Shown piece by piece: positions 1 through 7,100 of a stretch of DNA of 8,590 nucleotides. Both the position numbers and the translations under genes were made by a program. The DNA is taken from NCBI GenBank assembly GCA_947468255.1, contig CANIMM010000124.1, positions 1 through 8,590 of the forward strand, written 5' to 3'. Each line of letters begins with the position of its first letter. The first letter of the stretch is position 1. Source of the DNA: Chitinophagaceae bacterium. GTDB taxonomy: Bacteria; Bacteroidota; Bacteroidia; Chitinophagales; Chitinophagaceae. The notes under the pieces were generated by a model. The model searched no databases. It saw only the letters and a program-made list of their open reading frames with translations, and was not told the origin of the DNA.

Positions 1-24
1 CAACTTTACAATTCAATTTTTTTT

Positions 25-918
25 GTGCAAATAAAAGCGAAAGCGCACCTGGGGTTGCTCAGCGCTAATATCTTCTTTTCCATTAATCTTTCTGCCGTTA
101 AATACCTAACGGGTAGTCATTTTGTGCATCCTTTTGGCATTAACCTGATCAGGGTGTCGGTGTCGGCCATTTTATTTTGGGTATTATATTTAGCGAATCC
201 TGTAAAAACCACGATTGCCCGTGCCGACCTTCCTAGGTTCATTTTGTGTGCCTTAACTGGCATTGCCATCAATCAGATGCTTTTTCTGAAAGGGCTTTCG
301 CTTACCTACTCCATTCATGCGGTGTTGCTGATGTTGTCCACGCCGATTTTAATCACCATTTTTGCTGCATTTCTTTTAAGGGAAAGGATCAGTGGTCTTC
401 AGGTTATCGGATTGGCGTTGGGTGTTGGTGGGGCTGTATTACTGATTGCCCTGGGTAAAAATACAGGTAGCGGCGACAATGTATTATTGGGCGACACCTT
501 GATTTTGGTAAATGCGGTATCCTATACTATTTATTTTATTATGGTAAAGCCGTTGATGTTGAAATATAATCCGGTGCAGGTAACGCGCATGATTTTTACC
601 CTTGGTTTTTTTGTGGTGCTGCCTTTTGGGTGGACTGAATTTACTGAAATCAACTGGACTGTTTTTGGATGGGTGGAATATAGCTGTTTGGGATTGATTG
701 TGTTGGGAGGTACTTTTCTAGCTTATCTTTTTAATGTATATGGAATCAAGGTATTGGGCGCATCGGTTACAGGAATGTATATTTATTTGCAACCCATATT
801 TGCGGCCATTATTGCGATGATTTTTTTAAAAGAAAGTCTTGAATGGTACAAGGTGTTGGCGGGGGTATTTATTTTTGTGGGAGTATATCTCTCTAACAAA
901 AAGCTCAACAATGAGTAG
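25..918 (+). CDS. EamA/DMT-superfamily membrane transporter
   Basis: The 297-residue product is hydrophobic almost throughout, with about ten membrane segments in two similar halves (about residues 6-140 and 150-292). This is the usual length and layout of the drug/metabolite transporter superfamily with two EamA domains. Recognisable family stretches are the N-terminal segment around SANIFFSINLSAVKYL and the final helix VLAGVFIFVGVYLSN. Members export small metabolites such as amino acids or purines across the inner membrane; the substrate cannot be told from sequence. The start is a GTG; no in-frame ATG lies near it, and the frame is open to the window's left edge, so the true start could lie upstream. 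The stop at 916-918 overlaps the GNAT start by eight bases, so the two genes are probably cotranscribed and translationally coupled. I am confident of the family, not of the start. Confidence 0.9.
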   Translation: MQIKAKAHLGLLSANIFFSINLSAVKYLTGSHFVHPFGINLIRVSVSAILFWVLYLANPVKTTIARADLPRFILCALTGIAINQMLFLKGLSLTYSIHAVLLMLSTPILITIFAAFLLRERISGLQVIGLALGVGGAVLLIALGKNTGSGDNVLLGDTLILVNAVSYTIYFIMVKPLMLKYNPVQVTRMIFTLGFFVVLPFGWTEFTEINWTVFGWVEYSCLGLIVLGGTFLAYLFNVYGIKVLGASVTGMYIYLQPIFAAIIAMIFLKESLEWYKVLAGVFIFVGVYLSNKKLNNE

Positions 919-1393
919 TTTCATTTTAGCCACCACAGCGAGTGAGTATGCAGCTGCAGGGGTCATGTTCAGGGCTTATGCTGCTGCCATCAACATCAAT
1001 TTGGATTTTCAGCATTTTGAAGAGGAGTTGGCCGACTTGCCAAAAATGTATGGGCCATCGCAGGGCGGCATTATATTGGTAAAGCAGCAGGAATTGGTGA
1101 TTGGTTGTGTAGCCATTCGAAGAATCAGTGAGCGGGAGGGCGAGTTGAAAAGGATGTTTATTGATCCGGCGCATCAAAATAAGGGCCTAGGTAAAATATT
1201 GTTGCAAAAGGCCTTGCAATTGGCCCGGGATTGCCAATATGAAAAAGTAAAGTTGGATACGCTCAACTACATGTCGGCGGCCATCCATTTGTATCAGCAG
1301 GCAGGATTTTATGAAATTGCACCTTATTATCCCAATCCAATCAGCACGGCAGTTTATTTTGAAATGGAGATGACATCTTTTTTGGGGAGATGA
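911..1393 (+). CDS. GNAT-family N-acetyltransferase
   Basis: The 160-residue product has the GNAT fold signature. The acetyl-CoA pyrophosphate-binding motif is around residues 80-95 (KRMFIDPAHQNKGLGKI, matching Q/R-x-x-G-x-G), and the family's C-terminal block follows at about 115-150 (LDT, then AIHLYQQAGFYEI, NPIS and VYFEME). Such enzymes transfer acetyl from acetyl-CoA to an amine on a small molecule or protein; the substrate is unknown. I chose the ATG at 911 because it overlaps the transporter stop (ATGAGTAG) and begins a normal GNAT N-terminus. A longer in-frame start at 839 would lie deep inside the transporter. Residues 153-160 and the stop codon are encoded by a 55-base palindromic repeat, so the tail MTSFLGR is probably a repeat-derived extension of a protein that once ended near YFEME. 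Remnants of the same 3' end recur at 2255-2398 and 2518-2546. Confidence 0.92.
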   Translation: MSSFILATTASEYAAAGVMFRAYAAAININLDFQHFEEELADLPKMYGPSQGGIILVKQQELVIGCVAIRRISEREGELKRMFIDPAHQNKGLGKILLQKALQLARDCQYEKVKLDTLNYMSAAIHLYQQAGFYEIAPYYPNPISTAVYFEMEMTSFLGR

Positions 1394-1420
1394 CATCTCC
1401 CCAAAAAAGATGTCATCTCC
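1366..1420. repeat. Perfect 55-base palindrome of three 11-base cores (copy 1)
   Basis: Bases 1366-1392 are the exact reverse complement of 1394-1420, with one central base at 1393. Inside are three cores at 1368-1378 (AGATGACATCT), 1388-1398 (same) and 1408-1418 (AGATGTCATCT), spaced exactly 20 bases apart. They are separated by TTTTTGGGG and its reverse complement CCCCAAAAA. Each core is itself palindromic around its centre base. The left arm carries the end and stop codon of the GNAT gene. As RNA it would fold into a very strong hairpin, and 1429-1433 is a short T run, so it may also terminate transcription. Related copies lie at 2398-2431 and 2531-2585. I do not recognise a named repeat family. 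Confidence 0.93.
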
Positions 1421-1430
1421 CTAAAAAATT

Positions 1431-1462
1431 TTTGCTAATTTTTCAAAATACACGTATCTTAG
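1431..1462 (+). promoter_or_regulatory. Candidate promoter of the toxin-antitoxin pair
   Basis: TTTG at 1431-1434, a 20-base spacer, and TATCTTAG at 1455-1462 fit the Bacteroidota primary sigma pattern (TTTG, about 20 bases, TAnnTTTG) with one mismatch in the -7 element. The antitoxin ATG is 20 bases further on, so the leader would be short. The -33 element begins ten bases after the palindrome ends. Antitoxins of this kind often repress their own promoter, but no separate operator is evident apart from the palindrome. Confidence 0.5.
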
Positions 1463-1482
1463 TATCCCAAAAAGCACGTGTT

Positions 1483-1737
1483 ATGATAACTAAATTAACC
1501 TTAACAGTAGAAGATAAGGTAATCGCTTCGGCTAAAATATATGCACAAAAAAACGGAAAAAGTTTATCCCATTTGGTTGAGAACTATTTAAAGTCAATTA
1601 CAGCAGATACAAAAGAAAAAAAGGGGGAAAGTATCTCCCCTAAAGTGTTAAAGTTAATGGGCGTGATCAAATTGCCTAAAGAATATGATTATAAAATAGC
1701 ATTGGGGAAAGCGTTAGCAAAAAAATATGCTAAATGA
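1483..1737 (+). CDS. Ribbon-helix-helix-type antitoxin (DUF6364-like)
   Basis: This 84-residue protein has a short N-terminal beta strand (ITKLTLTV, residues 2-9) followed by two helices at about 10-24 and 27-38 (KSLSHLVENYLKSI), the layout of a ribbon-helix-helix DNA-binding domain. A lysine-rich linker follows, then a C-terminal segment (about 51-84, from SPKVLKLMGVIKLP) that would be expected to wrap the toxin. The pattern resembles the DUF6364 family, commonly paired with PIN toxins in Bacteroidota. The ATG at 1483 was preferred to an in-frame ATG at 1390 because the latter lies inside the palindrome and upstream of the candidate promoter. The stop overlaps the toxin start (ATGA), as in most toxin-antitoxin operons. 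By family analogy it neutralises the toxin and represses the operon. Confidence 0.85.
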   Translation: MITKLTLTVEDKVIASAKIYAQKNGKSLSHLVENYLKSITADTKEKKGESISPKVLKLMGVIKLPKEYDYKIALGKALAKKYAK

Positions 1738-2162
1738 AACAAATATTTTTAGATACCAATATTGTCATTGATTTCCTTGCTAATCGAAAGCCCTTTTCAT
1801 TTTACGCCGCTAAGCTTTTCAATTATGCGCTGTTGGGGAAAGTAAAAATTTATATATCCGCGGTTTCTTATAATAATATTTATTACATCCTCAGACAATC
1901 TCAATCTAGTGCAGCGGCAATAAAATTATTGAATGAATTGTCGGTGATGGCGGAAATAGCGGATGTAACCAAAGACATTATAAAAAAATCGCTCGAATCC
2001 GATTTTAAAGATTTTGAAGATGCCATTCAATATAACTGTGCACTTAGCCTATCCAAAATTGATTTTATTGTAACACGCGATACAAAAAATTTTAAAAAAA
2101 GCAGTTTATCAATCCTAACACCCGAAGAGGCAGTAGGTTGGTTGGAGAACAATAGCAGGTAA
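1734..2162 (+). CDS. PIN-domain ribonuclease toxin (VapC-like)
   Basis: The 142-residue product is a single PIN domain. It opens with the hallmark FLDTNIVIDFL (acidic D7 and D13). Further acidic residues occur in DFKDFEDAIQ (D90, D93, E95, D96) and in VTRDTKNF (D116), where the family places the metal-binding site. The segment ISAVSYNNIYYILR (41-54) has asparagines where classical VapC toxins carry a glutamate; from memory this is common in the PIN_3-type group of Bacteroidota. PIN toxins are Mg2+-dependent endoribonucleases that cleave tRNA, rRNA or mRNA when freed from the antitoxin. The gene starts four bases before the end of the antitoxin gene, which makes a type II toxin-antitoxin module nearly certain. 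The RNA target is not predictable. Confidence 0.9.
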   Translation: MKQIFLDTNIVIDFLANRKPFSFYAAKLFNYALLGKVKIYISAVSYNNIYYILRQSQSSAAAIKLLNELSVMAEIADVTKDIIKKSLESDFKDFEDAIQYNCALSLSKIDFIVTRDTKNFKKSSLSILTPEEAVGWLENNSR

Positions 2163-2254
2163 CCTACTCTGGTGAAGATGCAAAGCTTAGGCGCAATCTG
2201 TTAGCGTTCCATGATTTTTGAATAACTGTGAATTAGCATTATAAAAACTTCCCC

Positions 2255-2398
2255 ACCCTGGATTGCCAGTTTGAAAAACTAAACTCGGATACGCTCAATT
2301 ACATGTTGGCGGCCATCCATTTGTATCAGCAGGCAGGTTTTTATGAAATTGCTCCTTATTATCTCAATCCAATCAGCACGGCAGCAGTTTTGAAATAG
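2255..2398 (+). pseudogene. Decayed duplicate of the GNAT gene 3' end
   Basis: This stretch aligns with 1224-1367, the last third of the GNAT gene, with roughly a dozen differences by eye (near 90% identity). Its frame still reads DCQFEKLNSDTLNYM, then AAIHLYQQAGFYEIAPYY and NPISTA, matching GNAT residues about 107-147. A small indel near the end then shifts it to VLK and a stop at 2396-2398. There is no start codon or acetyl-CoA motif, so it cannot make an enzyme. Several changes are silent, but others (S to L, P to L, and VKL to LNS) are not. It runs directly into a shortened core repeat, as the intact gene runs into the full palindrome. The 92 bases before it (2163-2254), after the toxin stop, show nothing I can identify. 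Confidence 0.85.
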
Positions 2399-2431
2399 AG
2401 ATGACATCTCCCCAAAAAAAGATGTCATCTC
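2398..2431. repeat. Shortened two-core inverted repeat (copy 2)
   Basis: GAGATGACATCT at 2398-2409 pairs with AGATGTCATCTC at 2420-2431 across a ten-base loop (CCCC plus six A). These correspond to cores 2 and 3 of the copy at 1366-1420, now 21 bases apart because of one extra A. The first core and its spacer are missing, as expected from recombination between neighbouring cores. It follows the decayed GNAT tail and is succeeded by CCCTAAAAG, a partial further spacer. A terminator role for the upstream toxin operon is possible. Confidence 0.85.
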
Positions 2432-2517
2432 CCTAAAAGAAAGTAGTCCATTTATTTAAATCACGAGATCTGTTCAACAAATTTCCACAATTACCCATAA
2501 TTCAATCTACAGTCTGA

Positions 2518-2585
2518 TTTATTTTGAAATGGAGATGACATCTTTTGTTGAGAGATGACATCTCCCTAAAAAAGATGTCATCTCC
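2518..2585. repeat. GNAT-end stub plus three-core palindrome (copy 3)
   Basis: Bases 2518-2546 are identical to the last coding bases of the GNAT gene and the start of its palindrome (29 bases; the coding part reads YFEMEMTSF). The palindrome proper is 2531-2585, 55 bases like copy 1, but with three mismatches between the 27-base arms. Its cores are at 2533-2543, 2553-2563 and 2573-2583, again exactly 20 bases apart, with spacers TTTGTTGAG and CCCTAAAAA. The cores are unchanged while the spacers have drifted. The preceding bases (2432-2517) match the GNAT tail weakly at best; in one frame they end SIYSLIYFEM, which could be the remnant of a different GNAT gene. Confidence 0.85.
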
Positions 2586-2596
2586 ATAGTATTTAG

Positions 2597-2625
2597 TTGT
2601 CATGCTTATATCTTTGGTATCTTTG
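2597..2625 (+). promoter_or_regulatory. Candidate promoter of the AraC-type regulator
   Basis: TTG at 2597-2599, an 18-base spacer and TATCTTTG at 2618-2625 fit the Bacteroidota promoter pattern; the -7 element is a perfect TAnnTTTG. A second identical TATCTTTG lies at 2609-2616 but has no well-placed -33 partner. The gene's ATG is 41 bases downstream. The -33 element starts 11 bases after the end of the third palindrome. Confidence 0.5.
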
Positions 2626-2666
2626 CTTAAAATTCAATATCCCTAAATTTAATACTCCTGTTTTAA

Positions 2667-3794
2667 ATGGGCCTCTATTTTAATATAACTGCTATTTTAT
2701 TAGCCATAATAATGATGGCTTTTAACTATCGATTTAATAAAAGTGTAGCTTACTTGGGTATAAGTTTGTTTTTTTTGAATCTCAATGTAATTATCTCCCA
2801 TTTCATAATGGGAAATCATTCTATTTTATGGATTGCGATACTTTTTAACAATTTTCTTCCCACCTCTTTTTTGCCGGGTCCATTTCTTTATTTCTTTGTA
2901 AGAGGCACCCTTAGCGGAAAAGATACTATTCGGCTTCAAGATGGCTGGCTTTTTCTACCCTTTCTAATCGCTGTCGTAGGTGTTTTTCCTTATTGGGTTA
3001 CCCCCTTCTCTCACAAATTGCAAATGGCTCAATCCATTAGCCAAAACCCAATATTGATACCTTCATTAGCCGTTAATTGGTTGTACCCATTCGCTTTTAA
3101 TATCTTTTTAAGAACCCTGTTGTTTTTCATTTGTATTAGTTTGTGTTTTTATACTATATGGCGATTTTATCCTTCCCCTAAGAAGGCACAAAGAATTGGG
3201 CAGCCTAATTTTATTAGAACTTTCCGTTGGGTGACATTCTTTATACTACTATTATTCATCTTGACCATTTCTCAATATTTTGGCTTATACCACTTTTTAA
3301 ATTCCGTAAGTTCAACTGAAATGCTGGAAAAAGTTAACAAAATTTGGCTCATCAGTGATATCGGGTTTCTATTAATTTCACTTTGTATACTTATTTTCCC
3401 ATCCCTTCTGTATGGCTCTTCGGCAAACTTCTCAAGAAAAGGAACCCAATTTTCACATACCGACATTGAAAAATTTCATCAGGTATTTTATGAAGAGCAT
3501 TTTTTTTTGAACCCTTCCGCCAATTTGGAGGGCTTGTCAATTGCGCTGAATTTTGACAAAGACGCTATCATTTCCTTTATCACCCGCCAGGAAGGTTTAA
3601 GCTTTCCAGATTTTCTTCAAAAAAGCAGGGTCGACTACCTGGTAGAACTGCTTACAATTAAGGAGAACCAGGCGTTTACCTTTGATGCCTTGGCCGAAAT
3701 GGCTGGTCTAGGCACCAGACAAGCGATGTATTTGGCCTTTAAAAAGGTTAAAAATTGCAGTCCAACGGAATTCATCCTCTCCATAAACACTTGA
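2667..3794 (+). CDS. Membrane-anchored AraC-family transcriptional regulator
   Basis: The 375-residue protein has about seven hydrophobic segments in residues 4-250 (for example 4-22, 27-47, 93-112, 150-166, 187-205, 228-248). The motif LPGPFLYFFVR at 69-79 is typical of Bacteroidota regulators with a seven-helix membrane N-terminus. A soluble C-terminal domain from about 262 carries two helix-turn-helix units of AraC type: NLEGLSIALNFDKDAIISFI (286-305) and FTFDALAEMAGLGTRQAMY (337-355), followed by FKKVKNCSPTEFI, which matches the family's FKK-x-x-G-x-(S/T)-P-x-(E/D)-(F/Y) ending. The usual glycine in that ending is asparagine here. It probably senses a signal at or in the membrane and controls nearby or distant promoters. 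Its target is unknown; the large surface-protein gene downstream is a candidate only by proximity. The ATG at 2667 opens directly onto the first membrane helix. Confidence 0.88.
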   Translation: MGLYFNITAILLAIIMMAFNYRFNKSVAYLGISLFFLNLNVIISHFIMGNHSILWIAILFNNFLPTSFLPGPFLYFFVRGTLSGKDTIRLQDGWLFLPFLIAVVGVFPYWVTPFSHKLQMAQSISQNPILIPSLAVNWLYPFAFNIFLRTLLFFICISLCFYTIWRFYPSPKKAQRIGQPNFIRTFRWVTFFILLLFILTISQYFGLYHFLNSVSSTEMLEKVNKIWLISDIGFLLISLCILIFPSLLYGSSANFSRKGTQFSHTDIEKFHQVFYEEHFFLNPSANLEGLSIALNFDKDAIISFITRQEGLSFPDFLQKSRVDYLVELLTIKENQAFTFDALAEMAGLGTRQAMYLAFKKVKNCSPTEFILSINT

Positions 3795-4100
3795 TAAACA
3801 CCGAGTTGTAAAAAATTACAGCGAATTTTCCCTAATTACCGGCATTTTTTGGCGAGCTATTATTACTGAGTTAATTTTTCGGACAAAATTAAAAAATTGA
3901 TCTGCTACAAAAGCAGCCATTGATTCAGTATTATTATGCGAAACCCCGACTTCAAATTGCCGGCTTTGCCTTCATTTAGTTTAAGTAAAAATGTTGTGTT
4001 CATGCCGTTAATTCCTCCAACCATTCTGGTGGGGACTGCCGCTATAAAAAACTTCCACCCACAGTATAATTATTTAATAAAGTTTAACCTTAATACCCCC
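3795..4100. other. 306-base intergenic spacer before the surface-protein gene
   Basis: No gene or RNA is evident on either strand. The frame of the downstream gene is open back to an ATG at 3936, directly preceded by a stop region (TGA 12 bases before it), but the translated 55 residues look like random sequence and would bury the signal peptide. A weak inverted repeat (GGTGG at about 4028, CCACC at about 4055) and AT-only hairpins occur; none makes a convincing terminator. Confidence 0.6.
3848..3879 (+). promoter_or_regulatory. Weak candidate promoter upstream of the surface-protein gene
   Basis: TTTG at 3848-3851, a 20-base spacer and TAATTTTT at 3872-3879 approach the Bacteroidota consensus, with one mismatch in the -7 element. 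It would give a leader of over 200 bases. In AT-rich DNA such a match can arise by chance, so this is only a suggestion. Confidence 0.2.
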
Positions 4101-7100
4101 ATGGCCAAAAAAATTCTACTCTTCTTAACTGGATTCATTTTAATAGTTTCAACGCTATTTGCACAAGCTCCAGGTAATGCCTTTCAATTTGATGGCGTCG
4201 ATGATAACTTCACGATACCCAATCAGTCGAAATTTAATTTTGTAAATGCACTAACCATGGAAGCATGGGTGAGAATGGACGGAGGCGGAGATTGGTCACA
4301 AATTGTATCTAAGAGTAGAAGTAATGGCACATGGTGTTTTAGAAGAGCTGGCATGAGCAATGATTTGATTTTTAATGCAGCAGGGGGGGAAGTAAGAAGC
4401 ACAACAAGTTTAGTAATAGGAAGGTGGTATCATATTGCAGGTGTATTTAATGGAAGCAGTATCACCATTTTCGTTAATGGAGTAGCGGAATCAACGTTAT
4501 CTGTTAGTGGCAACCTGGCTGCAAATACGGATGATTTTTATATAGGCGGAGACCCCGGCAGAAGTTGGAATGGAGCGGTTGATGAAGTAAGGATATGGAA
4601 TACTGCTTTATCACAAAGTGATTTGCAAAAAAATATGTATAATGAGATCAGCACCACTTCTGCTGGTTTAGTAGCCTATTACAAATTTGATCAAGGAGTT
4701 TCAGGAGCCAGTAATTCAGGAGTAAATACGTTAACTGACGCAACAAGCAGTCCAGCTAATGGCACAATAGTTGGTTCAAGTATAGCTCTTACTGGCGCTA
4801 CAAGCAATTGGGTAGAAAGTTATGCAATGGTAGTACCAAATGCCACTTCCCCTACAAGTATTGCTTCTACAAGTTTCACAGCTAATTGGAATGCACCTGC
4901 AATTGGAACAGTTGACAACGCCTATATGTTGGATGTATCAACTTCATCCAACTTTTCATCACGTTTATCGGGATATGATGGATTAATCTTATCTGCATCC
5001 ACAACTTCCCAAAATGTAACGGGCCTTACATCCGGTACGAATTATTATTATAGAGTGAGAGCTGATAAAACAAGTGTTACAGGCCAAGGCGGTAATTCAA
5101 ATAGTGTAAAAACTATATTCACTCCACCTGGTAATGCCTTTCAATTTGATGGGGATAGGGATATATTTACGATACCCAATCAGTCGAAATTAAATTTTAC
5201 CAGCGCTCTAACCTTGGAATCATGGGTAAGGATGGATGGTTCGGGAGATTGGTCCCAAATTATATCTAAGAATACAGACAATGGCACATGGTGTTTAAGA
5301 AGATCTGGAATGAGTAATAATTTGTGTTTTAGTGCAGCAGGAAATGAAGTAACGAGTACCACAAGCCTTATACCTGGGGTATGGTATCATATAGCTGGAG
5401 TATATAATGGCAGTAGTATTACGCTGTATATTAATGGAAAATCGGAAGCTTCAACATCCGTTTCAGTTGCAGCAACATTGGTTGCAAATACGAATGATGT
5501 TTATATAGGGGGAACGAGCTGGAATAACAGATGTTGGAATGGCGCTATTGATGAAGTGAGAATATGGAATACAGCATTATCGCAAAGTACATTACAGGCG
5601 AATATGTTTAATGTGATCAGCCCTTCTTCTGCTGGTTTAGTAGCGTATTATCAGTTTGATAAAGGGGCGCCAGCAGTAAGCAATACAGGAATAAATACAT
5701 TAACAGATGCAACAAGTAATCCGGCTGATGGAACAATAGCCGGTTCGAATATTGCCTTAACAGGTACAACCAGTAATTGGGTAGAAAGTTATGCAATGGT
5801 TGTTCCACAAGCAAGTTCATCAGATATTACTTATACTACATTTACTGCAAACTGGACTGCACCCGCAATCGGCATAGTGGATAATTATTTTTTAGATGTA
5901 TCAACAGCTTCTGATTTTTCAAGTTATTTAAGTGGGTATAATGGATTAACCTTAGCGTCTTCAACGACCTCTCAACTAATCACAGGTCTAACGCTAGGGA
6001 CACCGTATTATTATCGTGTTAGAGCAAGTAAAAATACGGTTTTTGGGCAAGGAGGAATTATTGTAAACACAGCTACCACATTAGTACCTACATTTACCCC
6101 AACTGCTTCTTATACTCCTCCAGGCAATGCCTTTCAATTTGATGGCGTCGATGATAACTTCACGATACCAAATCAGGCGAAATTTAATTTTGTAAATGCA
6201 TTAACCATGGAAGCATGGGTGAGAATGGACGGCGGCGGAGATTGGTCACAAATTGTTTCTAAGAGTAGAAGTAATGGGACATGGTGTTTTAGAAGAGCTG
6301 GCATGAGCAATGATTTGATCTTTAGTGCAGCAGGTGCTGAAGTAAGAAGTACAACAAGTTTAGTGCGAGGAAAGTGGTATCATATTGCAGGTGTATTTAA
6401 CGGAAGCAGTATCACTATTTTCATTAATGGAATAGCGGAATCAACGGCATCTGTTAGTCGAACCCTGACAGCAAATACGAATGATCTTTACATAGGAGGA
6501 GACCCCGGAAGAAGTTGGGATGGAGCGATTGATGAGGTAAGGATATGGAATACAGCATTATCACAAAGTACTTTGCAAGCAAATATGTACAATGAGATCA
6601 GCCCCACTTCTGCTGGTTTAGTTGCTTATTACAAATTTGATCAAGGTACCGCAGGAGAATATAATGCTGGATATAATAGTTTGACAAGAGTAGATAATTT
6701 AACTGACGCAACAAGTAGCCCTGCAAATGGATCAGTCGCTACATCAAATATAGCTTTTACAGGAACTAAAAGTAATTGGGTAGAGAGTTATGCAATGGCA
6801 ATTCCAACTGCAAATGCAGCCACCAATATTTCTTCGTCGGGATTCACGGCTAATTGGACAGCATCGGTTATTGGCTCAGTAAACAATTATTTAATCGATG
6901 TATCCTCTGCTGCTAACTTTTCTGCACCAGTTTCAGGCTCACCATTTACAGTAGCAAGCCCTACAACTTTACTGGTAGTTACTGGATTAAATCCTTCAAC
7001 AAACTATTATTATCGAGTTAGAGCAGATAAAACCAGTGTAACTGGTCAGGGTGGATATTCAGCCAAAATTTCAACTTTGCTTCCCGTTGCACCTCCAGCC

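Noticed and set aside
1187..1396. Antisense frame opposite the GNAT 3' end starting in the palindrome
   Set aside because: It is a shadow of the GNAT gene; its first residues mirror the antisense reading of a palindrome, and no domain is evident.
1390..1482. In-frame upstream ATG at 1390 adding 31 residues to the antitoxin
   Set aside because: It lies within the palindrome and upstream of the candidate promoter; the family normally begins at the beta strand encoded from 1483.
1366..2585. CRISPR-like array
   Set aside because: The 11-base cores and near-identical 9-base spacers are too short, the units are inverted, and no cas genes are present.
3871..3900. AT-rich hairpin (AATTTTT paired with AAAAATT) as terminator of the AraC gene
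   Set aside because: The stem has no GC pairs and no following T run, so it is not a credible intrinsic terminator.
2241..4060. Similar short strings TATAAAAACTTCC-CACCC near 2240 and 4043
   Set aside because: Fewer than 20 shared bases with mismatches in AT-rich DNA; no flanking similarity, so probably chance.
3936..4100. In-frame upstream ATG at 3936 adding 55 residues to the surface protein
   Set aside because: The extension has no domain character and would put the signal peptide internally; the ATG at 4101 begins a canonical signal peptide.
5180..5820. Antisense frames of about 60-67 codons opposite the second LamG-FnIII module
   Set aside because: Short, no recognisable domain, and the sense strand encodes a well-matched domain.
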